Positions 1 to 10,195 of a stretch of 48,009 nucleotides of DNA are shown here, one piece after another. How positions within the stretch are numbered: position 1 is the stretch's first letter; every line of letters starts with the position of its first letter. The stretch covers positions 1 through 48,009 of the forward strand of contig JAFQXM010000009.1 in NCBI GenBank assembly GCA_017406955.1, in the 5' to 3' direction. The DNA comes from Bacilli bacterium (GTDB taxonomy: Bacteria > Bacillota_I > Bacilli_A > RF39 > UBA660). The notes beneath the pieces were generated by a model, which ran no database searches, was not told the DNA's origin, and saw only the letters and a program-made list of their open reading frames with translations. The translations under genes and the position numbers were made by a program.

Positions 1-2235
1 ACAATAATGGGAATATTAATAGGATTAGCTGCACCAGCAGTAGATAATTTAATGGCAAGGAATAAAACAAGGAAATATAATGCATATGCAAGATCAATGG
101 AAAGAGCGGCAAAATTATATATGGATTCATATGGAGAGAATGTAATGTCTTCTAATGAAAATTATTTTTGTATAAAACTAACATATCAAACATTAAAAAA
201 TAGGAAACTACTAAAGGATTATCAAGGAGAAGAAACATGTGAAGATGATGATACATATGTATATGTAAAAAAGAATACAAAGATGGAAAATGATAAAGGA
301 TATGACTATGATGTAAGTATAAGATGTAAGAAGAATGGAAATGAAGTATATAGAGAAGAAGCAACAGCACCCGATACAAAGTGTTATAATAATATAGATA
401 GAATAGGTGGAATAACAGTAAGTTTAGATCCAGACCATTTTGGATGGACACGAACAGTTAATGCCAGAGATATAACAATAACAGTAAAAGATACAAATGA
501 AGAAAATGGAGTAGGATTTGCGCCAAATACAGCGATAAAATATCAATGGGTAAAAGATGGAGGAACACCAAGTAGTACAGGATGGAAAACACTAGAAATG
601 GGTAATTCAGAACAAACATCAGTACTAACAAAGACAATGAATAATAGTTTATATCCAACAGAAACAGGGGAATATAGATTATGGATATTTGGAATATGTG
701 ATACAGTAGGACACTGTTCAATGAAACAATCATTTGGATTATATAAATTTGATAATACAGCACCTACATGTAGTGTTTATGCAAAAACAAAAGATACTAC
801 TAGTTATGATAATATTGATTCAAAGCATAGTTGGGCAAATAATGTTGATTACTTTAAAAATAATAAATATTCTAGGAGTGCACAAGAATGGACATATAGA
901 AATGTAAAGGCTAGTATATTTGATAGAGATGATAAACATAGTGGGCCATCTACTAATACTACTAATGAAGTATCTATAAATGATGGATACGCCACAAGAG
1001 CAAGTAATACAACAATAAGTAGGAATGGAGTTACAAAAGTTACATATTATTTATATGATAAAGTAGGAAATAGAGGTAGTTGTAGTGCAAATATTAAAAT
1101 AGATAAAGAAAGACCTACTGCTCCTTCAATTATAATGTATAAAAAAGGCGAACAGGATATAAAAAAACCTGATCAAGACCCAGGAAAAGGATCATATACA
1201 GGAGGATGGTATAAAGGATGGGTATATACAACAGGAACTGCAACTACTAGTGCACATAATTATTCAGGAACAAGATATTATACAGACGGTACAGGTGAAA
1301 CAGATTCTGAACAAAAAGAACAACGATTTAGAAATGTTGATGCTGAAGGAATTTCAACAGTAAAATATAAAGCGTGTACAAAAGCAGGATTATGTTCTGA
1401 TTGGAGAGAAAGTACTGATATTAAACTAGATAGATCTGCACCAACAGGAATGCAATTAAAAAAGAAAATAAGGACTAATTGTTCAAATAATTGGGAAGGT
1501 GGAGATCATGATGATGCAACTAATTATACTTCTGGTAGCTGGACAAGATACTGTACTTATTCTAAAGCACATGATGCAAAAGATAAATGGGGTAATGGTA
1601 CAGTATACTCTTCTTATGCAACTGGTAAAACAGATCATAGTACACGAGACAATCAATCTTGGAGAAATGTAAATGCAGAAGGAACTTCAACTGTATATCA
1701 TAGAGTATGTGATAATTTAGGTAATTGTTCTGCATATACATCATATATTGCAAAACTTGATCATTCTGCTCCAACATGTAAGACTACAAAATCGAATCAA
1801 AATACAGCATCAGGTGTGACCGCAACATTTAGCTGTAGTGATGGTGGACTTAGTGGTGTTAAAAAGTGTACTTCTCAAAAATCAGGTTTAAAAACTGGCA
1901 CGCATAGTTATTCAATTGAAGATAATGTAGGAAATAGTGGAACATGTAGTACGACTGTTTATAGAGAACAGAAACAAGGTAGTTGTAAGACTTATAATAC
2001 ATGTAAGAATAAGCAATGTTGCGGAACAAAAATAACAACTTATCTTCTTAATACTGGGTGTAGCGGAAGAGGAGAAAGTGGTGACCCAGAATGTGATCCA
2101 GGATATGAAAAGAAAAATTGTAGGCAAGTTGGTGCCGGTGCCTGCGGGTGTGATTGTGTTAAAACTGAAGCAAAAACATGTACTAAATCATGCTGTGGAT
2201 GCCAAGAATATAATTATTATTATGTTTATTATTAG
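1..2235 (+). CDS. Pilin-like N-terminus, Ig-like repeat, cysteine-rich surface protein (5' partial)
   Basis: The reading frame is open from base 1 (Thr-Ile-Met-Gly...), so the first ATG at 7 is probably internal. The residues TIMGILIGLAAPAV followed by a basic, tyrosine-rich helix look like the end of a type IV prepilin hydrophobic segment; the cleavage motif would lie upstream of the window. The rest (about 740 residues) holds at least four Ig-like modules. Each ends in a pattern like V-x-Y-x-x-C-D-x-x-G-N-C-S and is followed by a D-x-x-A/R-P-T linker (near residues 247, 365, 475 and 583). The last 90 residues are very rich in cysteine, including CC pairs. It is probably a secreted or pilus-tip adhesin-like protein. 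No pilus machinery is visible here. The fold call is by pattern only; the exact family is unknown. Confidence 0.7.
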   Translation, partial: TIMGILIGLAAPAVDNLMARNKTRKYNAYARSMERAAKLYMDSYGENVMSSNENYFCIKLTYQTLKNRKLLKDYQGEETCEDDDTYVYVKKNTKMENDKGYDYDVSIRCKKNGNEVYREEATAPDTKCYNNIDRIGGITVSLDPDHFGWTRTVNARDITITVKDTNEENGVGFAPNTAIKYQWVKDGGTPSSTGWKTLEMGNSEQTSVLTKTMNNSLYPTETGEYRLWIFGICDTVGHCSMKQSFGLYKFDNTAPTCSVYAKTKDTTSYDNIDSKHSWANNVDYFKNNKYSRSAQEWTYRNVKASIFDRDDKHSGPSTNTTNEVSINDGYATRASNTTISRNGVTKVTYYLYDKVGNRGSCSANIKIDKERPTAPSIIMYKKGEQDIKKPDQDPGKGSYTGGWYKGWVYTTGTATTSAHNYSGTRYYTDGTGETDSEQKEQRFRNVDAEGISTVKYKACTKAGLCSDWRESTDIKLDRSAPTGMQLKKKIRTNCSNNWEGGDHDDATNYTSGSWTRYCTYSKAHDAKDKWGNGTVYSSYATGKTDHSTRDNQSWRNVNAEGTSTVYHRVCDNLGNCSAYTSYIAKLDHSAPTCKTTKSNQNTASGVTATFSCSDGGLSGVKKCTSQKSGLKTGTHSYSIEDNVGNSGTCSTTVYREQKQGSCKTYNTCKNKQCCGTKITTYLLNTGCSGRGESGDPECDPGYEKKNCRQVGAGACGCDCVKTEAKTCTKSCCGCQEYNYYYVYY

Positions 2236-2264
2236 AAAAGAAACATATTTAATGTTTCTTTTTG
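2236..2264. terminator. Bidirectional intrinsic terminator between the pilin-like gene and clpP
   Basis: The arms AAAAGAAACAT and ATGTTTCTTTT flank a five-base loop, with a T-run on the plus side and an A-run on the minus side. It can end both convergent genes. The clpP stop codon lies in the loop and right arm. Confidence 0.8.
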
Positions 2265-2836
2265 TTTGTTATTATTTTATCTATTAATCTATATTCTAAT
2301 GCTTCTTTAGAAGTCATATAATTATCTATCTTTGTATCTTTTTCTATTTTTCTTAGTGTTTGATTAGTATTTTTTGATAGTATTTTGTTTATTCTTTTCT
2401 TTAGTTTAATTATTCTATCAGTTACTATTTTTATATCTGTAGCTTTACCTTCTACTCCTCCTAGTGGTTCATGTATCATAATATCAGAGTTAGGTAATGC
2501 ATATCTTTTTCCTTTGGTACCACTAGACAATAGGAATGCCCCCATACTAGCAGCTATTCCTACACATATTGTAGATACATCACTATCAATAAAGTTCATA
2601 GTATCATATATGGCCAACCCAGCTGTTATAGATCCTCCAGGTGAGTTTATATATATTGAAATATCATTATTATTTAGAGAATCTAGATATAATAATTGTG
2701 CTATTACGCTATTAGCTAAAGTATCATTTATCTCACCGTTTATAAATATAATTCTGTCTTTTAATAATCTAGAAAATATATCATAACTTCTTTCTGTTTC
2801 TAAATCTTTATCTATAACTATAGGAATTAAACTCAT
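2249..2836 (-). CDS. clpP: ATP-dependent Clp protease proteolytic subunit
   Basis: ClpP is the serine peptidase chamber that degrades proteins unfolded by ClpX or ClpC in the cytoplasm. The nucleophile motif [11 protein letters not shown], the histidine motif IMIHEPLGG and the aspartate region [14 protein letters not shown] are all present, and the length of 195 residues is normal. The ATG at 2836 is chosen: a GTG three codons upstream (2845) is part of the Shine-Dalgarno sequence AGGTGATAAATATG and so is unlikely to be the start. It is transcribed divergently from the downstream kinase gene and alone on its strand. The C-terminus ends in basic residues (KKKH). Confidence 0.95.
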   Translation of the reverse strand: MSLIPIVIDKDLETERSYDIFSRLLKDRIIFINGEINDTLANSVIAQLLYLDSLNNNDISIYINSPGGSITAGLAIYDTMNFIDSDVSTICVGIAASMGAFLLSSGTKGKRYALPNSDIMIHEPLGGVEGKATDIKIVTDRIIKLKKRINKILSKNTNQTLRKIEKDTKIDNYMTSKEALEYRLIDKIITNKKKH

Positions 2837-2902
2837 ATTTATCACCTATAATTAGTATAATTTAAAGAAATAAAATTATTCATATAATAAACCGACAAAG
2901 TA

Positions 2903-2911
2903 TGTTATAAT
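2903..2911 (+). promoter_or_regulatory. Extended -10 promoter for the TGS-uridine kinase gene
   Basis: TGtTATAAT lies about 30 bases upstream of the ATG. No good -35 is visible, which fits an extended -10 promoter. Confidence 0.5.
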
Positions 2912-2939
2912 TAAATTAGAATATAAGAGGGTGTATATT

Positions 2940-4595
2940 ATGATAGATAGTATTAATATTACTGTTAATAATAAAAATTATAAAATAAGTAAAGGTATGA
3001 CTTTAGAAGAAATATCTAAGGATTTTCAAAAAGATTTTAGATACCCTATTTTACTTGCAAAAGTAAATAATCAAATGAAAGAATTAAATGAAGTTGTTAA
3101 TGAAGATTCAACTATAGAGTTTTTTGATTTAACTGTTAAACAAGGAAATAGGGCTCATATTGGATGTTTAACGTATATACTTTTATATGCTATAAAGAAG
3201 TTGTTTGGAGAAAATTCAAATATAGTAGTTCAACATTCTTTAGATAAAGGGATCTATATTAAAACTAGTTTTAGATTAACAGAAGCTAGATTAGATAAAA
3301 TTAAAGATACAATGAATAGTATAATAGCTGCTGATATGCCAATTACTAATGTAACTGTAGATAGAATGGAAGCTATTAAATATTTTGAAAGTGTTAATGA
3401 TTCTGCTAAGGTTGGTATTATGAATTATAGTACTAATAAGTATGTTAATTTATATAGATTAGGTAATTATTATAATTATTTTTATACATTAATGCCTACT
3501 TCTACTAAAAAAGCTAAAGATTTTGATTTAACGTATATAGGAACTGAAGGATTTGTATTAAGATTTCCTACTATTTATATAAATGATAGAATCAAAGAAT
3601 ATACACATCATCCTAATATGTTTGAAGTGTTTCAAGAATGTAGAGATTGGGCGGAAATAATAAAGGTTGGTAATTCTGTTGAATTAAATAACGTTGTAGC
3701 TCAAGGGAAAATAAATGATTTAATTAGAATAGATGAAACATTACAAAGTAATAGATTATTAGAGTTGGCAAAAACCATTAATAGTAAAAAAGATAAAGTT
3801 AAAATAGTTTTAATAGCTGGACCATCATCTTCTGGTAAAACGACAACTTCTAGAAAACTATGTATGTATTTACACAGTTTTGGTATTAATCCAAAAGTAA
3901 TTTCTATGGATGATTATTTTAAAGAAAGAACGGAGACTCCAAAGGATGAAAATGGTAATCATGATTATGAATGTTTAGAAGCTATGGATATGAAATTATT
4001 TGATAAACAAATAGAAGAAATATTAAGTGGAAAAGAAGTGACTATACCTACATTTAATTTTAGTTTAGGTAAAAAAGAATATAAAAACAAATTAAAACTT
4101 GGAGAGAAAGAATTAGTTTTAATAGAAGGAATACATGCTTTGGATGATAAAGTTTTAACAAATATACCAAGGAGTAAGAAATTTAAGATATATATTTCTG
4201 CTTTAACTGAATTAAATATGGATGATCATAATAGGGTTTCTACTACTGATAATAGACTATTAAGAAGGATTATAAGAGATAATAGAACTAGAAATTATTC
4301 GGTAGAGCAAACTTTAAAATCTTGGAGTAATGTAAGAGCTGGAGAAGAAAAATATATATTCCCTTTCCAGGATGAAGCAGATTTTACATTTAATACAGCT
4401 TTAATTTATGAAATAGGGGTGCTAAAAACATACGTTGAACCATTGCTTTATTCAGTATCCAGAGATTCAGAATTTTATGAAGATGCTCAAAGATTAAGTA
4501 ATTTCTTAAAATTATTCTTACCAATACCAGCAGATTCTATGCCACAAGATTCTATATTAAGGGAATTTATTGGCGGAAGTTGTTTCCACGAATAA
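2940..4595 (+). CDS. Nucleoside (uridine) kinase with N-terminal TGS and tRNA-synthetase-like domains
   Basis: The first 65 residues look like a TGS domain. The region to about residue 220 resembles the second additional domain of threonyl-tRNA synthetase. The C-terminal half is a phosphoribulokinase/uridine kinase fold with Walker A GPSSSGKT at residues 294-301 and the downstream SMDDYF motif. This fusion is a known Bacillota family annotated as nucleoside kinase; phosphorylation of uridine or cytidine in pyrimidine salvage is the likely activity but is inferred. The ATG at 2940 is preceded by AGAGGGTG; the GTG at 2931 lies within that site and was rejected. 551 residues is the usual length for the fusion. 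Confidence 0.85.
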   Translation: MIDSINITVNNKNYKISKGMTLEEISKDFQKDFRYPILLAKVNNQMKELNEVVNEDSTIEFFDLTVKQGNRAHIGCLTYILLYAIKKLFGENSNIVVQHSLDKGIYIKTSFRLTEARLDKIKDTMNSIIAADMPITNVTVDRMEAIKYFESVNDSAKVGIMNYSTNKYVNLYRLGNYYNYFYTLMPTSTKKAKDFDLTYIGTEGFVLRFPTIYINDRIKEYTHHPNMFEVFQECRDWAEIIKVGNSVELNNVVAQGKINDLIRIDETLQSNRLLELAKTINSKKDKVKIVLIAGPSSSGKTTTSRKLCMYLHSFGINPKVISMDDYFKERTETPKDENGNHDYECLEAMDMKLFDKQIEEILSGKEVTIPTFNFSLGKKEYKNKLKLGEKELVLIEGIHALDDKVLTNIPRSKKFKIYISALTELNMDDHNRVSTTDNRLLRRIIRDNRTRNYSVEQTLKSWSNVRAGEEKYIFPFQDEADFTFNTALIYEIGVLKTYVEPLLYSVSRDSEFYEDAQRLSNFLKLFLPIPADSMPQDSILREFIGGSCFHE

Positions 4596-4604
4596 AAAAT
4601 AATA

Positions 4605-5660
<1,056 letters not shown>

Positions 5661-5683
5661 CAATTTAGAAAGGAGAGATTTTT

Positions 5684-6238
5684 ATGGGTATTGGAATAAT
5701 TATTGTAATAGTAGTAGTTGTACTTTTACTATTATTTGTAGTTGGAAACTACAACAAATTAGTTAATTCTAGAAATAAGGTTGAAAATCAATTTAGCCAA
5801 ATTGATATTCAATTAAAGAGGAGAGCTGATTTAATTCCTAATTTAGTAGAAACTGTAAAAGGTTATGCTAAACATGAGGAAGAAACTTTAAAAGGAGTAA
5901 TTGAAGCTAGAAATAAAGCAGTAAGTGCTGGTAGTGTTAATGAAAAAATTGAAGCTAATAATGAGTTAACAGGAGCTTTAAATAAATTACTTGCTGTAGC
6001 TGAAGCTTATCCAGATTTAAAAGCTAATGAAAACTTTAAAGATTTACAAAATAACTTAAAAGAAACTGAAGATAAGATTACTTATGCTAGACAATTTTAT
6101 AATGATTCAGCTATGAACTTCAATAATATAGTTCAAATGTTTCCATCTAATATAATTGCTGGTATGTTTGGATTTAAGAAATTTGATTATTTCAAAATTG
6201 ATGAAAAAGATAAAGAAACACCAAAAGTGGAATTTTAG
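5684..6238 (+). CDS. lemA: LemA family membrane-anchored protein
   Basis: An N-terminal membrane helix (about residues 3-21, mostly Ile and Val) is followed by the helical LemA domain, with the family motifs VENQFSQIDIQLKRRADLIPNL and the Y-A-x-F/Y-N-D-x-x-x-x-x-N region near the C-terminus. LemA proteins have no established enzyme function and are often encoded beside DUF2207 proteins, as here, which suggests a shared membrane complex (inference). The Shine-Dalgarno AGAAAGGAGAG precedes the ATG. A weak hairpin with a T-run follows the stop codon. Confidence 0.92.
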   Translation: MGIGIIIVIVVVVLLLLFVVGNYNKLVNSRNKVENQFSQIDIQLKRRADLIPNLVETVKGYAKHEEETLKGVIEARNKAVSAGSVNEKIEANNELTGALNKLLAVAEAYPDLKANENFKDLQNNLKETEDKITYARQFYNDSAMNFNNIVQMFPSNIIAGMFGFKKFDYFKIDEKDKETPKVEF

Positions 6239-6257
6239 ACTTTATAAGTCTTTTTTC
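6237..6257 (+). terminator. Weak terminator or attenuator between lemA and the DUF2207 gene
   Basis: The six-base arms AGACTT and AAGTCT with a three-base loop are followed by TTTTT. The stem is short, so partial read-through into the next gene is likely. Confidence 0.45.
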
Positions 6258-6281
6258 TTTAAAACAGAAAGGAAACTTAGT

Positions 6282-7967
6282 ATGAAGAAAAAATTATTAA
6301 TAGTTTTGTTTTTTATATTTGTATTTAGTCCATTTAATGTATTTGCATCAAATAAAATATATAATATGGATATAGATATAAAAATAGATAAAGAAGCAAA
6401 TGCCAAGATAACTGAAGTATGGAAAGTAAAAGGTGAAGATGGTACTGAGTGGTATAAAGTAATGAATGGCCTAGGTAATTCAAAACTATCTAATTTCCAA
6501 GTATCAATGGATGGAAAAATGTTAAACAAGAAAGACTGGGATGTAGATGAAAGTCTGGAAGAAAAACGTGGATACTATGGAATAAATGAAACAGAAAATG
6601 GTTTAGAATTATGTTTTGGTAAATATGACTATAGTTATCATACATTTAGACTAGAATATGAATTATCTAATTATATATTCAATACAGAAGATTCACAAGT
6701 ACTATATTGGAATTTAGTGGATAAATTAAGTAATGTGGATTTTGAAAATTTTCATGTCACAGTTACAAGTTACTATGAATTTCCTGATAATTTAGATGTA
6801 TGGGGATATGGATATAAAGGATATGCCTATGTTAAGGATGGAAAGATAGAAATGAGTAACGAGGAAAATACTTATATGGATGGTAAGTATGGAGTGTTGC
6901 TTGTTAAATTTCCAAAAGATACGTTTGAAACAACTAATTCATATAGTCAGTATAAAAAATTTAATGATGTATTAAAAGCAGCTAAGAAAGGCTCTTATAA
7001 ATACGATTATAATGAAGATAAGACTTCTATATGGGATATATTCTCTTATATTTTTGTACTTGCAATGTTTGGTTTTGGTGGATTTGCATCATATAATACC
7101 ATAAAAAATAGTGGTTATGGCTATAAAGATAATAAGAAAATTAATCATAAAGATGTCCCTATGTTTAGAGATATACCATGTAACAAAGATATTTATTATG
7201 CTAATACACTAATGAATATAAATAACTTTAATGGGTATAAGGAAACTAATATTTTTGGAGCTATTTTATTAAAATGGATTAGAACAGGTAAAGTTTTAAT
7301 TAAAAATGAAACTAAAGGAATTTTTAACAAAGAAACTAGTGTTATTGATTTAACATTAAATCCAACATTTGATAATAATACAGAAACAAAAATATTTAAT
7401 ATGTTACATGAAGCTAGTAAAGATGGAATATTAGAACCTAAAGAATTAGAAAGATGGTGTAGAAGTAATTATACTGAATTTTTAAATATATTTAAAAAGA
7501 TTAATACTGATAAAATAAGTGAACTAGAGTCACAAAATCATATATATAGAAGAACGTCTAAAGAAGAGTGTAAAAAGAAAAATGTAATGGATGACGTTAT
7601 ATATAATGATTCAGTACAGTTATATGGATTAAAGAAATATTTACAAGAGTTTTCTAACATGAAGGATAAAGAAGCCATAGAAGTTCAGTTGTGGGATGAA
7701 TACTTGATGTTTGCATATTTATTTGGTATGGCAGATAAAGTTGCTAAACAGTTTAAAAATTTATATCCAGAAGTTGTTGAACAAATGGATAGTTGTAATT
7801 TAGACTATAATACATTTATATTTATTAATATGATTTCTACAAGTGGTGTATCTGCTGCATCTGCCGCAAGAAGTGCTGCTGAGTCTTATTCTGCTGGAGG
7901 AGGCGGATTCTCATCTGGCGGAGGAGGCTTTGGTTCCTTCGGAGGTGGAGGAGGCGGAAGCCGCTAA
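6282..7967 (+). CDS. DUF2207 family membrane protein with glycine-rich C-terminus
   Basis: The order is a signal peptide (about residues 1-23, ending before SNK), an extracytoplasmic DUF2207 domain of beta character, one or two membrane helices near residues 250-275, a cytoplasmic C-terminal domain, and a low-complexity tail of Gly, Ser and Phe ending in GGGGSR. This architecture is typical of DUF2207 proteins, whose role is unknown. The ATG at 6282 was chosen because AAAGGAAA lies just upstream and a signal peptide begins there; the frame is open further upstream only because it overlaps lemA. The cytoplasmic half is closely similar to the next gene. Confidence 0.88.
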   Translation: MKKKLLIVLFFIFVFSPFNVFASNKIYNMDIDIKIDKEANAKITEVWKVKGEDGTEWYKVMNGLGNSKLSNFQVSMDGKMLNKKDWDVDESLEEKRGYYGINETENGLELCFGKYDYSYHTFRLEYELSNYIFNTEDSQVLYWNLVDKLSNVDFENFHVTVTSYYEFPDNLDVWGYGYKGYAYVKDGKIEMSNEENTYMDGKYGVLLVKFPKDTFETTNSYSQYKKFNDVLKAAKKGSYKYDYNEDKTSIWDIFSYIFVLAMFGFGGFASYNTIKNSGYGYKDNKKINHKDVPMFRDIPCNKDIYYANTLMNINNFNGYKETNIFGAILLKWIRTGKVLIKNETKGIFNKETSVIDLTLNPTFDNNTETKIFNMLHEASKDGILEPKELERWCRSNYTEFLNIFKKINTDKISELESQNHIYRRTSKEECKKKNVMDDVIYNDSVQLYGLKKYLQEFSNMKDKEAIEVQLWDEYLMFAYLFGMADKVAKQFKNLYPEVVEQMDSCNLDYNTFIFINMISTSGVSAASAARSAAESYSAGGGGFSSGGGGFGSFGGGGGGSR

Positions 7968-7989
7968 AAAAGGACTTAGTCCTTTTTTT
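7966..7989 (+). terminator. Intrinsic terminator after the DUF2207 gene
   Basis: AAAAAAGGACTTAGTCCTTTTTTT forms a stem with a very small loop, followed by T residues. Confidence 0.85.
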
Positions 7990-8002
7990 CTTGTGTAAAA
8001 AC

Positions 8003-8011
8003 TGTTATAAT
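8003..8011 (+). promoter_or_regulatory. Extended -10 promoter of the second DUF2207-like gene
   Basis: TGtTATAAT lies just downstream of the preceding terminator, 60 bases before the start codon. Confidence 0.5.
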
Positions 8012-8070
8012 TTTATCGTAAGATAGTAGTTTATACAAAAGCGATAATATAAATAATTAGGAGGTATATT

Positions 8071-8937
8071 ATGGTAATAATTGTTTTTCTATTTACTTTA
8101 TTCATGATGTTAATAAATGTATTGCCTTTGATTCTTATAGCGTGGTTTATAGGAAGTAGTAATTTGTTTGGATCAAAAAATAAGTATGGGTATATTAACA
8201 ACAAGAAAATATTGTATGAAAAAGTACCAATATATACAGAAATACCATGTAATAAAGATATATATTATGCTAATGTATTATTAAAACTTAATAATTTTCC
8301 TAACTATAAAGAAACCAATATATTTGGAGCTATAATTTTGAAATGGTTAAAAGAAGAGAAGATAGTTATTAACAACGAAAGTAAAAGCGGTTTTAATATA
8401 GAGACTAGTATAATAGATTTAACTAAGAATCCTGAGTTTGATAGTACTCTGGAAGGCAATTTGTTTAATTTGTTATATGAGGTAAGTAATGATGGTCTTT
8501 TGGAACCCATTGAATTAGAAAATATATGTAAGTATAACTATGAGCGCTTTTTGCAAATATTTAAAGATATGAATTTTGAAAAAATTAGTGAACTAAAAAT
8601 GAATAATAATATACATGATAAGACGCCTGAAGATCATTGTAGAATGGGGAATGTAATGGATGATATTATATATAAAGATTCTATAGAATTATATGGATTA
8701 AAAAAATATTTAACAAATTTTACTGATATGGCTAATAAAGAAGTAAAAGATGTTCAATTATGGGATGAGTATTTAATGTTTGCTTATTTGTTTGGTATTG
8801 CAGATAAAGTTTCTAGCCAGTTCAAATTAGTAGATCCAGAGATAAAAGAAACAACTGAATATTATGATTTAGATACTAGTTTTTTGAGTTTTATTGATAA
8901 GTTAACTAATTATATTTTAACTAATATATTTAAGTGA
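8071..8937 (+). CDS. DUF2207 C-terminal domain-like membrane protein (truncated paralogue)
   Basis: This 288-residue protein matches the cytoplasmic half of the preceding DUF2207 protein along its length, sharing blocks such as IPCNKDIYYAN, YKETNIFGAI, GLKKYL and VQLWDEYLMFAYLFG. It lacks the signal peptide and outer domain and has only an N-terminal hydrophobic helix (about residues 1-30). The glycine-rich tail is also missing. It has its own promoter, a good Shine-Dalgarno (AGGAGGT) and a terminator, so it looks like a maintained gene and not debris. It most likely arose by tandem duplication and loss of the outer domain. Function unknown. Confidence 0.85.
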   Translation: MVIIVFLFTLFMMLINVLPLILIAWFIGSSNLFGSKNKYGYINNKKILYEKVPIYTEIPCNKDIYYANVLLKLNNFPNYKETNIFGAIILKWLKEEKIVINNESKSGFNIETSIIDLTKNPEFDSTLEGNLFNLLYEVSNDGLLEPIELENICKYNYERFLQIFKDMNFEKISELKMNNNIHDKTPEDHCRMGNVMDDIIYKDSIELYGLKKYLTNFTDMANKEVKDVQLWDEYLMFAYLFGIADKVSSQFKLVDPEIKETTEYYDLDTSFLSFIDKLTNYILTNIFK

Positions 8938-8941
8938 CATT

Positions 8942-8966
8942 AAAAAGGACTTAGTTCTTTTTTTTT
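8942..8966 (+). terminator. Intrinsic terminator after the second DUF2207-like gene
   Basis: The AAAAAGGAC and GTTCTTTTT arms (one G-T pair) are followed by a T-run. It is nearly a copy of the terminator at 7966-7989, so it probably came with the duplication. Confidence 0.75.
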
Positions 8967-8977
8967 AATATAAAAAA

Positions 8978-8986
8978 TGGTATAAT
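8978..8986 (+). promoter_or_regulatory. Extended -10 promoter of the pgk operon
   Basis: TGgTATAAT directly follows the preceding terminator. The transcript would start near 8993. Confidence 0.55.
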
Positions 8987-9013
8987 TTTAATATGATTGG
9001 AGGAGTTTCGTCT

Positions 9014-10186
9014 ATGAAATCTATTGAAAGTATGAATATAAAAAATAAGAAAGTAATAATTAGATGTGATTTAAATGTACCTATTATTGATGGTAAAATT
9101 TTAGATAACAATAGAATAAAAGAAAGTTTACAAACTATCAATTACTGTATAGATAATAACTGTAAGATAATAATACTAGCTCATTTAGGTAGAATTAAAG
9201 AAGAGAAAGATTTAAAAAAGAACACTTTAAAACCAGTAAGTATTGAATTATCTAAATTATTAGATAAAGAAGTAACTTTTATAGATAAAACTCGTGGAAA
9301 AAAGTTAGAAACCGCAGTTTCTAATATGAAATCTAAAGATATTATCTTAGTAGAAAATACTAGATATGAGGATTTAGATGGCAAAAAAGAAAGTAATAAT
9401 GATAAAGAATTAGGTAAGTATTGGGCATCTTTAGGAGAAGTATTTATTAATGATGCTTTTGGTACTTTACATAGAGCTCATGCTTCTAATGTAGGAATAG
9501 CATCTAACCTTCCCTCTTGTGTTGGATTTTTAATAGAAAAGGAATTAAAAGTATTAAAAGAATTAGATAAACCTGAAAAACCATTTGTAGTTATGTTGGG
9601 TGGAGCTAAAGTTAAAGATAAAATAGGTGTAATTAAGAAATTAGTTACTAAAGCAGATTATATATTAATTGGGGGAGGTATGTCATATACTTTCTTAAAA
9701 GCAGAAGGTTATGAGATTGGCACATCTCTACTTGATAAAGATAGTATAGATTTTTGTACAGAAGTATTAAAAAAGTATGAAGATAAAATAGTATTACCGG
9801 TAGATATTGCAGTAACTAATGAATTTAGTAATGATGAAGAGTATAGAACAGTTGATATTACTGATATAAAAGATAATGAAATGGGTATGGATTTAGGTCC
9901 TAAATCAAGGAAATTATTTAAGAGTTACTTATCTAAAGCTAAAACAGTTATATGGAATGGTCCGGTAGGAGTGTATGAATTCTCTAAATATAAAAAGAGC
10001 ACGGATAGTTTATTAAAATATTTAACAGATAATAATATAAGAACAATACTTGGTGGAGGAGATATAGTTGCAGCTTATAATAATGCTAAATTAAAAAACA
10101 AAGTATATCATGCTTCAACAGGTGGAGGTGCAACACTAGAATATTTAGAGGGAAAGAAATTACCAGGATTAGAAGCTATAAAGTAG
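9014..10186 (+). CDS. pgk: Phosphoglycerate kinase
   Basis: The enzyme transfers phosphate from 1,3-bisphosphoglycerate to ADP in glycolysis. The substrate motif RCDLNVP, the HLGR motif, the hinge region and the nucleotide-binding GGGDIVAA are all present in 390 residues. The ATG at 9014 follows GGAGGAG by eight bases. An upstream in-frame ATG at 8993 lies before that Shine-Dalgarno and would start at the predicted transcript start, so it was rejected. The gene leads an operon with tight spacing: the stop overlaps the Shine-Dalgarno of the next gene. Confidence 0.97.
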   Translation: MKSIESMNIKNKKVIIRCDLNVPIIDGKILDNNRIKESLQTINYCIDNNCKIIILAHLGRIKEEKDLKKNTLKPVSIELSKLLDKEVTFIDKTRGKKLETAVSNMKSKDIILVENTRYEDLDGKKESNNDKELGKYWASLGEVFINDAFGTLHRAHASNVGIASNLPSCVGFLIEKELKVLKELDKPEKPFVVMLGGAKVKDKIGVIKKLVTKADYILIGGGMSYTFLKAEGYEIGTSLLDKDSIDFCTEVLKKYEDKIVLPVDIAVTNEFSNDEEYRTVDITDIKDNEMGMDLGPKSRKLFKSYLSKAKTVIWNGPVGVYEFSKYKKSTDSLLKYLTDNNIRTILGGGDIVAAYNNAKLKNKVYHASTGGGATLEYLEGKKLPGLEAIK

Positions 10187-10195
10187 GTGGAAGTA

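Noticed and set aside
152-763. Minus-strand open frames opposite the pilin-like gene
   Set aside because: Leucine- and tyrosine-rich shadows without ribosome binding sites; the plus strand has clear repeats and motifs.
2385-2786. Plus-strand frame inside clpP
   Set aside because: Antisense shadow of a highly conserved gene; no Shine-Dalgarno and no family resemblance.
2891-2900. Second possible Spo0A box (ACCGACAAAG) near clpP and the kinase gene
   Set aside because: Two mismatches at the conserved GAA end; too weak to claim.
7850-7967. Glycine-rich tail of the DUF2207 protein as a repeat element
   Set aside because: It is in frame, low complexity and typical of the family, so not a mobile or CRISPR-type repeat.
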